Position numbers and translations under genes: made by a program. Of a DNA stretch of 63,341 nt, positions 34,391 through 43,145 are shown piece by piece; position 1 is the first letter of the stretch; every line of letters begins with the position of its first letter. The notes below the pieces were generated by a model that saw only the letters and a program-made list of their open reading frames with translations, was not told the DNA's origin and made no database searches. This DNA is from Myxococcales bacterium (lineage in GTDB: Bacteria; Myxococcota_A; UBA9160; UBA4427): assembly GCA_012959805.1 (NCBI GenBank), contig DUCN01000013.1, positions 97,603 to 160,943 of the forward strand, written 5' to 3'.

Positions 34391-35847
34391 TATGGGCTGG
34401 CCGTGTCTCGGCGAATTGGCATCTGCATAGCGCCAGCCAGGCTCTCGTTTGTTGCTCGGATTCGATATTTCAGCCAATCCATCTCGTAGCTGTTCTGGAA
34501 GCTTCCTTCGGCTTGGTTCAGGAGGTTTTGAAGTGCAGATAAGCGAGCCTCGAGCGCCGCGCGATGGCTCGAGTCCCCGGCCAGCGCGACTTCGAGAAGG
34601 TGGAGCGCCTCGACGTTCTCGTCTGCTTCAACATGTTCGGCTGCGAGCTTCGTGATTGCGTCGATCCCCGCGAGACGAGCCAGTTCAGGTTGCACAGAAC
34701 GAACGGGGACTGCATAGAGTTCGGTGGTCGAATCGAAATGGAACCAGGTCGCGTAGTACTCCCAGATACTTTTGACAGCCCAAGAAACCCGGCCATGAAT
34801 CTGGGAGAGCGCAAGAGGCTCGGGCAATTCGATTTCGGCCATGAGTTCGTGCACTGTCTTGCCTGCATTCATTCCGGCGATGGTGGCATCATGGACATAA
34901 CGGACGGCGTCGCGCATCTTGACCAAATCGGCGCGGATCTTTTCTCGACCCCGAATCGGGTCTTGATGGCTGGGAACGATCATTTCGGGTCCGAGTTCGA
35001 TGAGCCTTTCAAGCGAAGCGATGTATTCGATCGGCTTGCGAACTTTTTCTCCACGCATCGTAAAGATATTCGGAAACTGCGGAAAGTTCGGTCCGAAGGT
35101 GTCGCCGGAGAAGAGAATCAACTTGTCTGGCAACCAGAGGCACAGGTTGTCGAGGCCCTCTGCGCCCGGCGTCGAGAGAACTTCGAACCGAATCCCGCCC
35201 TGTTCGAAGCGAAGTGGTTTGGTGTCGTCGACAACTAATGTCGGTTCGATCACGCCGTACGCAAAGGGGCCGGATTTGATGGGGTTCTCGGGCATGAAGG
35301 GGAATAGCATGCGGTTTCGGGACCAGAGGTAGTCTTGCAGATCGAGGAGGTATCGCTGCTCCTCGGAGAACGCTCGGTGTGCAACGATTTCGGTTTCGTC
35401 CTCGACCCAGAAGCGAGTCCCGCCGACATGGTCCTGATGGGAATGACTCAAGATGACATGCGTGATGTCGCCGGGCGGAAGGGCGTCGTCCAAAATACGG
35501 CGCTGTTTCGCGGCTTGGGTCGCGAGTCCTGTGTCGAACACGACATGGCCTTCGGAGGTCGCGATGACCTGGGTGTTGGCGACGCCCCGCGCTTGAAAAA
35601 TAATTTCATTGAGCTTTCGGACCTCAATCGGAATCGAGATGAAGTCGGCGGCGCCGCCGCCCTCTGACCTCGAGGCAACGACTCGGGTAGCGATGTTGCC
35701 GGCGGCCTCGGCCAATCGAAGCTCTGTGGCGCGCCGCGCATCTTTCGAAGCGAAGAGCACCACGGCGCAGATCGAGACAAGGGCGAGCAGGCCTAGGGCA
35801 ATCTTTTTCAGGTGGAGAAATCGAGAATCGCGGCGAGGATTCGTCAT
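34390..35847 (-). CDS. Metallo-beta-lactamase fold protein, alkylsulfatase-like
   Basis: The 485-residue protein has an N-terminal membrane anchor or signal (KKIALGLLALVSICAVVLFAS), the metal site SHSHQDHVGG (HxHxDH), GDTFGPNFPQFPNIF and VPSHQDPI. A C-terminal region then carries HGRVSWAVKSIWEYYATWFH and TELYAVPV, like the dimerisation domain of SdsA1-type alkylsulfatases. A zinc hydrolase acting outside the cytoplasm on a sulfate ester or related ester is likely. AAGGGAAG before 35847 sets the start. Confidence 0.82.
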   Translation of the reverse strand: MTNPRRDSRFLHLKKIALGLLALVSICAVVLFASKDARRATELRLAEAAGNIATRVVASRSEGGGAADFISIPIEVRKLNEIIFQARGVANTQVIATSEGHVVFDTGLATQAAKQRRILDDALPPGDITHVILSHSHQDHVGGTRFWVEDETEIVAHRAFSEEQRYLLDLQDYLWSRNRMLFPFMPENPIKSGPFAYGVIEPTLVVDDTKPLRFEQGGIRFEVLSTPGAEGLDNLCLWLPDKLILFSGDTFGPNFPQFPNIFTMRGEKVRKPIEYIASLERLIELGPEMIVPSHQDPIRGREKIRADLVKMRDAVRYVHDATIAGMNAGKTVHELMAEIELPEPLALSQIHGRVSWAVKSIWEYYATWFHFDSTTELYAVPVRSVQPELARLAGIDAITKLAAEHVEADENVEALHLLEVALAGDSSHRAALEARLSALQNLLNQAEGSFQNSYEMDWLKYRIRATNESLAGAMQMPIRRDTASP

Positions 35848-35991
35848 GAAGCTTCCCTTTGCGTGAATGATTGGCTGATGCGAGATTAAAACGCATGTAT
35901 TAAAATGGCAATTCCACAATCGGTGACTCAATGGCGGTCCAGGCTCTGCGAAGGGTTCTATGCTGTGGAACGCGCCGCCCCGGGAGAACTG

Positions 35992-36594
35992 ATGTCCAGC
36001 GTGGAATTCTTTTTCGATTATGGAAGTCCGTATAGCTATCTCGCGGATTCGCGCCTCGAGGGGCTCCGCCAGCGAACCGGCGCGGAGATCGTGTACCGAC
36101 CGATGTTGTTAGGCGGAGTCTTCAAGGCGACCGGGAACAGATCGCCTTTTCTCGAGCCGGTTGAGGCAAAACAGCGATATTTCTCACTGGAACTGCGTCG
36201 CACCGTCGCCCGTCTGGGCGTGGCCTTCAAACATAATCCGAATTTTCCGATTAATACATTGGGATTGATGCGTGCCGCGTATGCCGCTCAGTCGCTCGAT
36301 GTCTTTCCAACCTTTCATTTGGCGATCTACCTGGCATTCTGGACAAAGGGCGCGGATCTCGGCCAGGGCGAAGTCATCGAGAAGGTCTTGTCAGAGGCCG
36401 GTCTGGAAGGCCGGGAAATTCTGGAGCTTTCGGTAAGCGACGAATCCAAAGGGGCGCTTCGGGCCACGACCGATGAGGCCGTGGAGCGAGGCGTGTTCGG
36501 TGCGCCTACGTTCTTTGTCGGGGGTGAGATGTTCTTTGGCAATGACCGAATGGATCTCGTCGAGGAAGAGCTCGCGGGAAGGGAAGCGAAATGA
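35992..36594 (+). CDS. DsbA-family 2-hydroxychromene-2-carboxylate isomerase-like protein
   Basis: The 200-residue thioredoxin-fold protein has the HCCA-isomerase start FFFDYGSPYSYLADSRL (Ser in place of the CxxC Cys), NTLGLMRAA and a cis-Pro segment FGAPTFFVGGEMFFGNDRMD. The family is kappa-class GST-like and isomerises aromatic-degradation intermediates using glutathione. GGGAGAA supports the start at 35992; the frame is open upstream to 35905. It is coupled by ATGA to an SDR, and a tandem paralogue lies at 55575. Confidence 0.88.
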   Translation: MSSVEFFFDYGSPYSYLADSRLEGLRQRTGAEIVYRPMLLGGVFKATGNRSPFLEPVEAKQRYFSLELRRTVARLGVAFKHNPNFPINTLGLMRAAYAAQSLDVFPTFHLAIYLAFWTKGADLGQGEVIEKVLSEAGLEGREILELSVSDESKGALRATTDEAVERGVFGAPTFFVGGEMFFGNDRMDLVEEELAGREAK

Positions 36595-37319
36595 GTCCGT
36601 CCCCGGTTGCGGTGATTTTTGGCGCAGGAGATGGACTGGGTGGCGCGATTGCCCGCCGCTTTGCGCGGGGTGGATATCATGCTTGCGTGGTGCGGCGTAC
36701 GGCAGAGAAAATGGATGGGCTCTGCGAGGAGATTCGGGAAGCGGGCGGGACGGTGACGTCCTTTGGGGTCGATGCGCGAAAGGAAGAACCCGTTGTCGAA
36801 TTTTTCGATCAGGTCGAGAAAGACGTCGGACCGATCGAAGTCGCCGTGCACAATATTGGCGCGAACGTTTCGATTCCCATCGTTGACTTCGAGGCGCGGA
36901 AATATTTCAAGATTTGGGAGATGGCCTGTTTCTCAGGCTTCTTGATGGGCCGCGAGGCGGCACGGCGAATGCTTCCGCGAAAGAAGGGCACGATTCTATT
37001 CACCGGAGCGACAGCGAGCACGCGAGGGCGTCAAGGCATGGCTGGCTTCGCCGGGGCGAAGCATGCTCTTCGGGCGCTTGCACAGGCCATGGCTCGGGAA
37101 CTGGGACCGCAAGGCATCCACGTTGCCCATACGATCGTGGATGGGCCCATCGATATGCCGTGGATTCGGGAGAATTTTCCGCAGCTCGTCGAACAGCGAC
37201 CCAAAGATGGTTTGCTTCAACCAGACGATCTCTCGGAAAGCTATTGGATGCTGCATAGCCAGGCGCGCAGTGCATGGACCTTCGAGCTCGACCTTCGTCC
37301 CTTCATGGAGCCGTGGTAA
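36591..37319 (+). CDS. Short-chain dehydrogenase/reductase
   Basis: The 242-residue SDR has an atypical cofactor motif FGAGDGLGGAIARRFA near the N-terminus and NIGANVS in place of NNAG. In the position of the catalytic YxxxK it has MAGFAGAKHALRALA (Phe for Tyr). Loss of the Tyr makes ordinary dehydrogenase chemistry doubtful. It starts within the stop of the DsbA-like gene and is followed directly by the hydratase genes, so it belongs to the same operon. Confidence 0.82.
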   Translation: MSPSPVAVIFGAGDGLGGAIARRFARGGYHACVVRRTAEKMDGLCEEIREAGGTVTSFGVDARKEEPVVEFFDQVEKDVGPIEVAVHNIGANVSIPIVDFEARKYFKIWEMACFSGFLMGREAARRMLPRKKGTILFTGATASTRGRQGMAGFAGAKHALRALAQAMARELGPQGIHVAHTIVDGPIDMPWIRENFPQLVEQRPKDGLLQPDDLSESYWMLHSQARSAWTFELDLRPFMEPW

Positions 37320-38339
37320 ATGGAGAAGACAGCGCTCGAGGCCGAAATTCGGAGTTATGTGGGAAAGCCGATCGGGCCGACGACGATCGGCCGTGATCCG
37401 GTAAACGAGCCGATGATTCGTCAGTGGTGTGATGCGATGGGCGAGGAACTGCCGCCCTATCTCGATGCCGAAGCGGCGAAACACAGCGTGCACGGAGAGA
37501 TCGTGGCGCCGCCGACGATGCTTCAGGCGTGGGTGCTCGAAGGTTGGGCGATGCACGAAGGGTATGCCGAACCCAGAAACGAACAGCAACGTCTGCACAA
37601 CTTTCTGGCAGAGAACGGCTACACGGGTGTTCTAGGAACGAATACAGAAGAGAACTACACGCGCTATCTGAAGCTGGGCGAACGCGTCTCGGCGCGAGCG
37701 GTCATCGAAGAGATTTCAGAAGAGAAGGCGACGGGAGTCGGTCTCGGATATTTCATTACGACCCGGACCGAATTCGTAAATCAGGATGGCGAAGAACTCG
37801 GCTCCATGGTGTTTCGTGTTCTGCGATTCAAACCGGCCCAAGCTGCACAAGGCGCGTCCGCCGAGGGCGGTTCGGAGGCGGCCATCGCGAGCAAGCCGTC
37901 GCGAATCAAGCCGCCGATGGGTCACGACAACGGCTGGTGGTGGACACGTGTGGCCGAAGACGATGTCCTTCCGATTCAGCGCTGTACGGGATGCCAGAAA
38001 CTACGTCATCCCCCCCGGCCGATGTGTGACAATTGCGGCGCGCAGGAATTCGATTCAATTGCCGCTAGTGGAAGAGGAACCATTCATACCTTCACCGTGA
38101 TTCACTACCCACAGGTCCCGGGCTACGAATATCCGATGGTCGCCATCATCGTCGATCTTGAAGAGGGGCAGCGGATGGCTTCGACACTGATCGATTGCAA
38201 GCCCGCGGAGGTTGAGATCGGGCAGGCTGTCTGCGTTGTGATCCACGAAGACGAGGATGGCTTCAAAATTCCTCTGTTTCGACTCGAAGGGGGGCCGGCG
38301 AGTGGTGGCGGGAATGTAGGGGGCAGTTCCAATGCGTGA
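37320..38339 (+). CDS. MaoC-like hydratase subunit fused to DUF35 OB-fold (ChsH2-like)
   Basis: The 339-residue two-domain protein has an N-terminal hot-dog/MaoC-N domain (about 1-165, with VAPPTMLQAWVLEGW) and a Pro/Ala-rich linker. The C-terminal DUF35 domain has a zinc ribbon (CTGCQKLRHPPRPMCDNCG) and OB fold. This is the architecture of ChsH2 of actinobacterial steroid side-chain degradation, which pairs with ChsH1 as an enoyl-CoA hydratase. Its DUF35 domain docks the Ltp2 aldolase. The next two genes are ChsH1-like and Ltp2-like, in the same order. Confidence 0.85.
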   Translation: MEKTALEAEIRSYVGKPIGPTTIGRDPVNEPMIRQWCDAMGEELPPYLDAEAAKHSVHGEIVAPPTMLQAWVLEGWAMHEGYAEPRNEQQRLHNFLAENGYTGVLGTNTEENYTRYLKLGERVSARAVIEEISEEKATGVGLGYFITTRTEFVNQDGEELGSMVFRVLRFKPAQAAQGASAEGGSEAAIASKPSRIKPPMGHDNGWWWTRVAEDDVLPIQRCTGCQKLRHPPRPMCDNCGAQEFDSIAASGRGTIHTFTVIHYPQVPGYEYPMVAIIVDLEEGQRMASTLIDCKPAEVEIGQAVCVVIHEDEDGFKIPLFRLEGGPASGGGNVGGSSNA

Positions 38340-38739
38340 GACCTTGCAGACGAGAGAGCTCGCCGTTGGCCAGGCGCTGCCCGATCTCGATCTGCCGATC
38401 ACATCAACGCTCATCGTTGGTGGCGCGCTCGCCTCACGTGACTATACGCCGGTTCACCATGACAAGGCGTCCGCGGTTAGCCAGGGGCTACCCGATATCT
38501 TCATGAATATCCTGACGACCCAAGGCATCTGCAGTCGCTACGTCACGCAATGGGCCGGTCCGAACGTGTTCGTCACGCGTGTTCAGACGAAATTGGGCGG
38601 ACCCAATATGGCCGGGGACACTCTTAAGCTTCGCGGCAAGATTTGCTCGATTGACGGAGACGTCGCGGACATCGAAGTCACCGGCACGAATGCCTGGGGC
38701 AATCATGTGACGGCGATCTTTACGATTCGGCTTCCCTAA
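38332..38739 (+). CDS. MaoC-like enoyl-CoA hydratase subunit (ChsH1-like)
   Basis: The 135-residue single hot-dog protein has the hydratase motif SRDYTPVHHDKASA with Asp37 and His42, the catalytic pair of R-type hydratases. It overlaps the preceding ChsH2-like gene by 8 bp. In the actinobacterial system the catalytic residues lie in ChsH1 and the partner is inactive, which fits here because the partner lacks this motif. It is expected to hydrate an enoyl-CoA with a short, branched side chain. Confidence 0.85.
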   Translation: MRETLQTRELAVGQALPDLDLPITSTLIVGGALASRDYTPVHHDKASAVSQGLPDIFMNILTTQGICSRYVTQWAGPNVFVTRVQTKLGGPNMAGDTLKLRGKICSIDGDVADIEVTGTNAWGNHVTAIFTIRLP

Positions 38740-38792
38740 CACCTATCGTCCAATACCCAACAGCCCAGGTCTAAGACCCGAAAAGAATCCGA

Positions 38793-39965
38793 ATGCCTAC
38801 GACACTGCACAACGAAGCCGCCATCGCCGGGATTGGCCAAACCGCGTACTCGAAGAACTCGGGCGTTTCCGAGCTACAGTTGGCCACGGAAGCTGTGCGT
38901 AAAGCGATCGATGATGCTGGGATTTCGCCGAGCGAAGTCGATGGGCTCGTCACCTACACCATGGATTCGAGCGACGAGGTCGAAGTCGCGCGCAGTGTCG
39001 GCATCGGCGACATGACCTTTTGGAGTCAGGTCAATTACGGCGGGGGCGCTGCCGTCGGGTTGGTCGCCCATGCGGCGATGGCGGTGGCCACCGGTGCGGC
39101 GAAGAATGTAGTGGTGTATCGCGCGCTGAATGGCCGTTCCGGGCAGAGGATGGGGCAGGGCCTGTCGGGCAATATCATTTCCAGTGATCTGATTCATTGG
39201 TCCTGGTACATGCCTTACGGGCTTTTGACGCCAGCATCCTGTATCGCCCTACAGGCCAAGCTCTACATGGAGAAATACGGCGCCACTTCTGAGCATCTCG
39301 CTCATGTCGCAATCACGCAGAGGATGCATGCGCAAAGTAATCCGAACGCGGCAATGCACGGTCGTCCGATGACGATGGATGATTATATGAACTCACGCAT
39401 GATCTGTGAGCCCCTCAGGCTCTTTGATTGTTGCCAGGAAGATGACGGGGGCTGTGCGCTTCTGATCACCAGTCCGGAGCGCGCTCGGGATATGTTGCAA
39501 CCGCCCGCCATCGTGCGCGGGGTGTCGCAGGCGTCCTTTGATGGGCAGGAACAGATGACGAGTTTCTATCGAGAAGATCTGGCCGCGCTGCCGGAAATGG
39601 AGCTCGCTGCGAAGGTCGTCTACGAGATGAGTGGGCTGGGCCCCTCGGATATCGATGCCGCCTGTCTCTACGATGCCTTCACGCCGGAAGTACTGATGCA
39701 GCTCGAGTCCTTCGGGTTTTGTGGGCGGGGGGAGGCTAAGGACTTCGTGACCGAGGACTCGCTGACACTTGGGGGGGCGCTCCCGAATAACACCCATGGA
39801 GGATTGCTCTCCGAGGCCTATCTACACGGCGTGAATAATCTGGTGGAAGGTGTGCGGTTGGTTCGTGGGACGTCGTGTAATCAGCCGGAAGATGTGGAGC
39901 ATGTACTCGTGACGAGCGGAGTCGGCGTGCCGACGGGCGCAGTGATCTTCGGCCGAGACGCGTAG
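38793..39965 (+). CDS. Thiolase-fold lipid-transfer protein/aldolase (Ltp2-like)
   Basis: The 390-residue thiolase-superfamily protein lacks the thiolase nucleophilic Cys (NYGGGAAVG in its place). It has CLYDAFTPEVLMQLESFGFCG and GGALPNNTHGGLLSEAYLHG, the pattern of SCPx/Ltp2 proteins. Ltp2 is a retro-aldolase that cuts the side chain after ChsH1/ChsH2 hydration and needs the DUF35 domain. Order, spacing and sizes match that trio, so a hydratase-aldolase cassette is inferred. The substrate need not be a steroid. Confidence 0.85.
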   Translation: MPTTLHNEAAIAGIGQTAYSKNSGVSELQLATEAVRKAIDDAGISPSEVDGLVTYTMDSSDEVEVARSVGIGDMTFWSQVNYGGGAAVGLVAHAAMAVATGAAKNVVVYRALNGRSGQRMGQGLSGNIISSDLIHWSWYMPYGLLTPASCIALQAKLYMEKYGATSEHLAHVAITQRMHAQSNPNAAMHGRPMTMDDYMNSRMICEPLRLFDCCQEDDGGCALLITSPERARDMLQPPAIVRGVSQASFDGQEQMTSFYREDLAALPEMELAAKVVYEMSGLGPSDIDAACLYDAFTPEVLMQLESFGFCGRGEAKDFVTEDSLTLGGALPNNTHGGLLSEAYLHGVNNLVEGVRLVRGTSCNQPEDVEHVLVTSGVGVPTGAVIFGRDA

Positions 39966-39979
39966 GCTGATCGAAGAGG

Positions 39980-40247
39980 CTAGTCGAGGCCGAGGGCCTT
40001 GGTCGCGGTACTCGTTGCCCAGCGATAGTTGCTCTTACCGTTGGCTTGGCGCTTCAGGACATCGACCCGAACGATGTGTTTCGGTGCCTTGTAGGCGGCG
40101 AGGGTCTCCTCGACGGATTGAACTAGAGCCTTGTCTTCGATGCTTGGGTCGCTCAGCTGAACCACCGCCGTGATCGCCTGACCCCATCGCTCGCTCGAGG
40201 CGCATCGTCGAGGCCCGACCGCACTGATTCCCGTCGCCGTCTCGAGC
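39980..40247 (-). pseudogene. 3' remnant of an acyl-CoA synthetase gene
   Basis: The 61 codons from 40165 to 39980 encode the C-terminal tail of an AMP-forming acyl-CoA ligase: AAYKAPKHIVRVD then the catalytic Lys region RQANGKSNYRWA. The same frame continues upstream with SERWGQAITAVVQLSD, also typical, to about 40245. There it is cut by a TGA next to the stop of the upstream gene. The whole AMP-binding domain is missing, so this is a deletion remnant. Confidence 0.75.
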
Positions 40248-41213
40248 TCACTTCACAAGGGGCGAAAGCCTGGAAATGACGGCCGCCGCTTCGGCCATCG
40301 TCTTGTCGACAATATCCTGGCAGGAGAGGATGTCATCGATCGCGCCGGCGCCCTGTCCACAAGGCATGCAATGACGATCGGGATCGATTCCCTCAGTCTG
40401 TCCTCCGAGCGCTTTCATAACGCCTTCTTGCATTGATGCATACATCTGCTCCGGAAATCGCTGGATCGCGGAGGGAGTGTTCTCCTTCTTCTGGACATGA
40501 GAGTTTGCAATCACGCGCATCGGCTTTCCCGAATAACACTTCGTGACGATTGTGTCTTCCGCGCGGATCGTCGCGATCTGCTTCTTGTAGGTCTCACCCG
40601 CCCGCGCTTCATGAGAAGCAATGAAGCGCGTCCCCATCCATGCGCCTTGTGCCCCGAATGCGAGCGCCGCAGCGAGGCCGCGCCCGTCAACGATGCTGCC
40701 GGCGCCGAGCACGGGGATGTTGACGGCATCGACAACCTGTGGAATCAGCGCCATGCCCGCGATTTTACCCGTATGTCCGCCGGCCTCCGTTCCCTGAGCG
40801 ACGACGACATCGCATCCCGCTTCTTGTGCGGCGACCGCATGGCTGACTTTGCCGCACATGCTCATCACGAGGACGTCGTTGTCGTGACACTTTTGAACCA
40901 GTGGGCCGGGAACGCCGAGTCCAGCGATGAAAGCCGTCGCCCCTTCTTCGATGATGATGTCGATCGAGGCCATCATTTGTTCGGGAAGAGCGGCGAGCAA
41001 ATCGACACCGAAGGGCTTATCCGTCAGTTCACGAACCCTGCGCATCTCCTTTCGGATGTTCTCTGGAGACTCAGCGGCCATCCCAAGTGTTCCGAATCCT
41101 CCGGCGTTCGAGACGGCTGCACAGACATCGGCATAGGCGACGCCGCCCATTCCGGCGAGGACGATCGGAACATCGATGCCCAGGAGGTCACAGATGGGCG
41201 TCTTGAAAGTCAT
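40248..41213 (-). CDS. Nitronate monooxygenase/FabK-like flavoprotein
   Basis: The 321-residue TIM-barrel FMN enzyme has PIVLAGMGGVAYADV at the N-terminus, the phosphate-binding GTEAGGHTG, and VVDAVNIPVLGAGSIVDGRGLAAALAFGAQGAWMGTRF. The family includes nitronate monooxygenases and enoyl-ACP reductase II. The C-terminal MPCGQGAGAIDDI is common in the catabolic branch. It directly abuts the acyl-CoA ligase remnant, so the end of this gene may be a rearrangement junction. Confidence 0.87.
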   Translation of the reverse strand: MTFKTPICDLLGIDVPIVLAGMGGVAYADVCAAVSNAGGFGTLGMAAESPENIRKEMRRVRELTDKPFGVDLLAALPEQMMASIDIIIEEGATAFIAGLGVPGPLVQKCHDNDVLVMSMCGKVSHAVAAQEAGCDVVVAQGTEAGGHTGKIAGMALIPQVVDAVNIPVLGAGSIVDGRGLAAALAFGAQGAWMGTRFIASHEARAGETYKKQIATIRAEDTIVTKCYSGKPMRVIANSHVQKKENTPSAIQRFPEQMYASMQEGVMKALGGQTEGIDPDRHCMPCGQGAGAIDDILSCQDIVDKTMAEAAAVISRLSPLVK

Positions 41214-41319
41214 GAGTCAGTCCTCATTCTGGTCGTATGGTTAGTTTTCAATGAGTTGTCGGTTTATTTTTTTTGTCCGAGTATCGCGTTAGTCGAACTC
41301 GTTTTCCCAGTTGGCGGGG

Positions 41320-43035
41320 TTAGATTCTCGAGCTCGTCAAGTCGATTTCGGCCCGCGACCATGCGGCTTCAAAACCCTTTTGCGCCCAATCGGCCTTGGC
41401 CTCGGCGCCCTGCGCGCGCAGGCTATGCGCCAGGCCGAGAAGTGACCAGCCGTTCTTCGGATATTGTCGCAAGTCTTCGCGGTATATGGCTTCAGCCTCT
41501 TCGGCTCGACCTTGTTCCAGAAACACGGCGCCTAATACTTGGCGGGGCGGTGCGTACCAGGGCGGCGGTTCCGTGTAGGAGAGGGAGTCGTGAATAGCGC
41601 TTGCGGTCTCGAGACTCTTGATGGCGTCAGCGTGACGGCCTTCAGCCAACGCGATCTCCGCTCCGAGATGGCGGATGCCGATCTGGAGGAGGGTCGCGCT
41701 GCTGGTCGAGCCGCCGGCAAGCATGATGGCTTGTGCCGCGTCGTTCTCGGAGGTTGCTCGCAAATCCGACAGAAGCATCTTCGCCTCTGCCTTCTCGCCG
41801 AGACGAATCTGTGCGAGGCCACGCGTGTACTGCCAGATGCCGAGCAGGAAGACCTGATCGTCGTTCGGCGGTTCCTCGCCGAGGATCGAATCCCAAAGGC
41901 CAAAGCGGGCCATCGTCAGCATGGGCGTTGCCAGGAACTCTTGCATGAACGGAAAGTCGCCGGCACCCGGGCGCGTGGTTGCCGCGAGTTTCCGAGAGGT
42001 CATCAGTGCGAGGTCTCGTTGGCCACCGGCCGCGGCCGCAGCCCAGAGGAAATGAAGGTTATGCGGGTAGTAAGCTGCCCGGTAGAAGGCGCCCGCACCG
42101 CACCAAGCGAAGAAGCGCTCGTCGGACTCAGCTGCGCGCTGATTGATCTCTGCGGCGTCCTCATATCGGCCGACCCGCCAATAGATATGCGAGGGCATGT
42201 GCACGAGATGGCCGGCATCGGGGCTGAGGCCGCCCAGTCGGTCGGCTGCCGCCTCTCCCTTTTCGGGATAGAACTCTTCAACCACATGGATGTAATAGTG
42301 GTTGGCACCCATATGATCGGGTGCTTTCGCGAGGACGGCCTCGATGGTGGCGACGATTTCGTCCGTGAACTCTTTGGGCTCGCCATCGGATGTCCAATAC
42401 GCCCATGGATAGAGATTCATCAGGGATTCGGCAAAGAGCGTGGCCGCATCGAAATCCATGAGATCGGCATGGTGCAACTCGCGCATCGCATCGGCGTAGG
42501 CCCGGTCGAGGCTTGATCGATCTTCGGCAATGGCTTTTGAATAACGTTGGGCGAGTGCTTCGATGTAGGCGCGTTCCCGGGGAATGGCTGTGTGGCTCGA
42601 GAGTTCGAGGGCGCGCTGGATTTCGAGGTAAGCGCGGGCTGCGGCCTGAGGGCCCATGGGGGCGTTGATGTTCGGGCCGAGTGCCAGAGCGATGCCCCAA
42701 TGACACATGCCGCATTTCGGGTCGAGCCGGCTCGCTTCTTCGAAAGAGCGGATCGCCGTTTCGTGGTTGAATCCGAAGGTGAGGATCAGACCTTGATTGA
42801 AATAGTGTTGTGCTTGCGGCGAGGTGGTGGAGATCGAGTGTGTTTGCTCGCCGAGGTTTTCGAGTAGGCGCGGCGGCGGCGCGACTTCGGGAAACGGAGC
42901 ACTTTCGGGAGATGAACGAGGAGCGGTAGTGGGGAGAAGTGGGCCGCAGGCGAGGAGGCTCGAGAGGGCGAGGAGGCTCATCAGCCGAATGAAATGAATG
43001 GGGCGGATGGCATTTCGTTTTCCGGTGATGGGCAT
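41320..43035 (-). CDS. TPR-repeat lipoprotein
   Basis: The 571-residue protein has a lipoprotein signal (LMSLLALSSLLAC) with Cys about 31 residues in, then TPR-type helices (HYFNQGLILTFGFNHETAIR; PKCGMCHWGIALALGPNINAP; NHYYIHVVEEFYPEKGEAAADRLGGL; GHLVHMPSHIYWRVGRYEDAAEIN). The Cys-x-x-Cys in KCGMC and conserved His and Arg mark a known but uncharacterised family. The start at 43035 is favoured over 43080 because it puts the signal peptide at the N-terminus. Confidence 0.8.
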   Translation of the reverse strand: MPITGKRNAIRPIHFIRLMSLLALSSLLACGPLLPTTAPRSSPESAPFPEVAPPPRLLENLGEQTHSISTTSPQAQHYFNQGLILTFGFNHETAIRSFEEASRLDPKCGMCHWGIALALGPNINAPMGPQAAARAYLEIQRALELSSHTAIPRERAYIEALAQRYSKAIAEDRSSLDRAYADAMRELHHADLMDFDAATLFAESLMNLYPWAYWTSDGEPKEFTDEIVATIEAVLAKAPDHMGANHYYIHVVEEFYPEKGEAAADRLGGLSPDAGHLVHMPSHIYWRVGRYEDAAEINQRAAESDERFFAWCGAGAFYRAAYYPHNLHFLWAAAAAGGQRDLALMTSRKLAATTRPGAGDFPFMQEFLATPMLTMARFGLWDSILGEEPPNDDQVFLLGIWQYTRGLAQIRLGEKAEAKMLLSDLRATSENDAAQAIMLAGGSTSSATLLQIGIRHLGAEIALAEGRHADAIKSLETASAIHDSLSYTEPPPWYAPPRQVLGAVFLEQGRAEEAEAIYREDLRQYPKNGWSLLGLAHSLRAQGAEAKADWAQKGFEAAWSRAEIDLTSSRI

Positions 43036-43145
43036 GGGCGATGAACCTTTTTTCAAGCGATTCGGAGCGGTGATGACCATGGTTGACAGGACGTTGATAC
43101 GTTAGCGAACCGAGGGGCGCTGAGATCGCGGTGTCGCCATGATGT

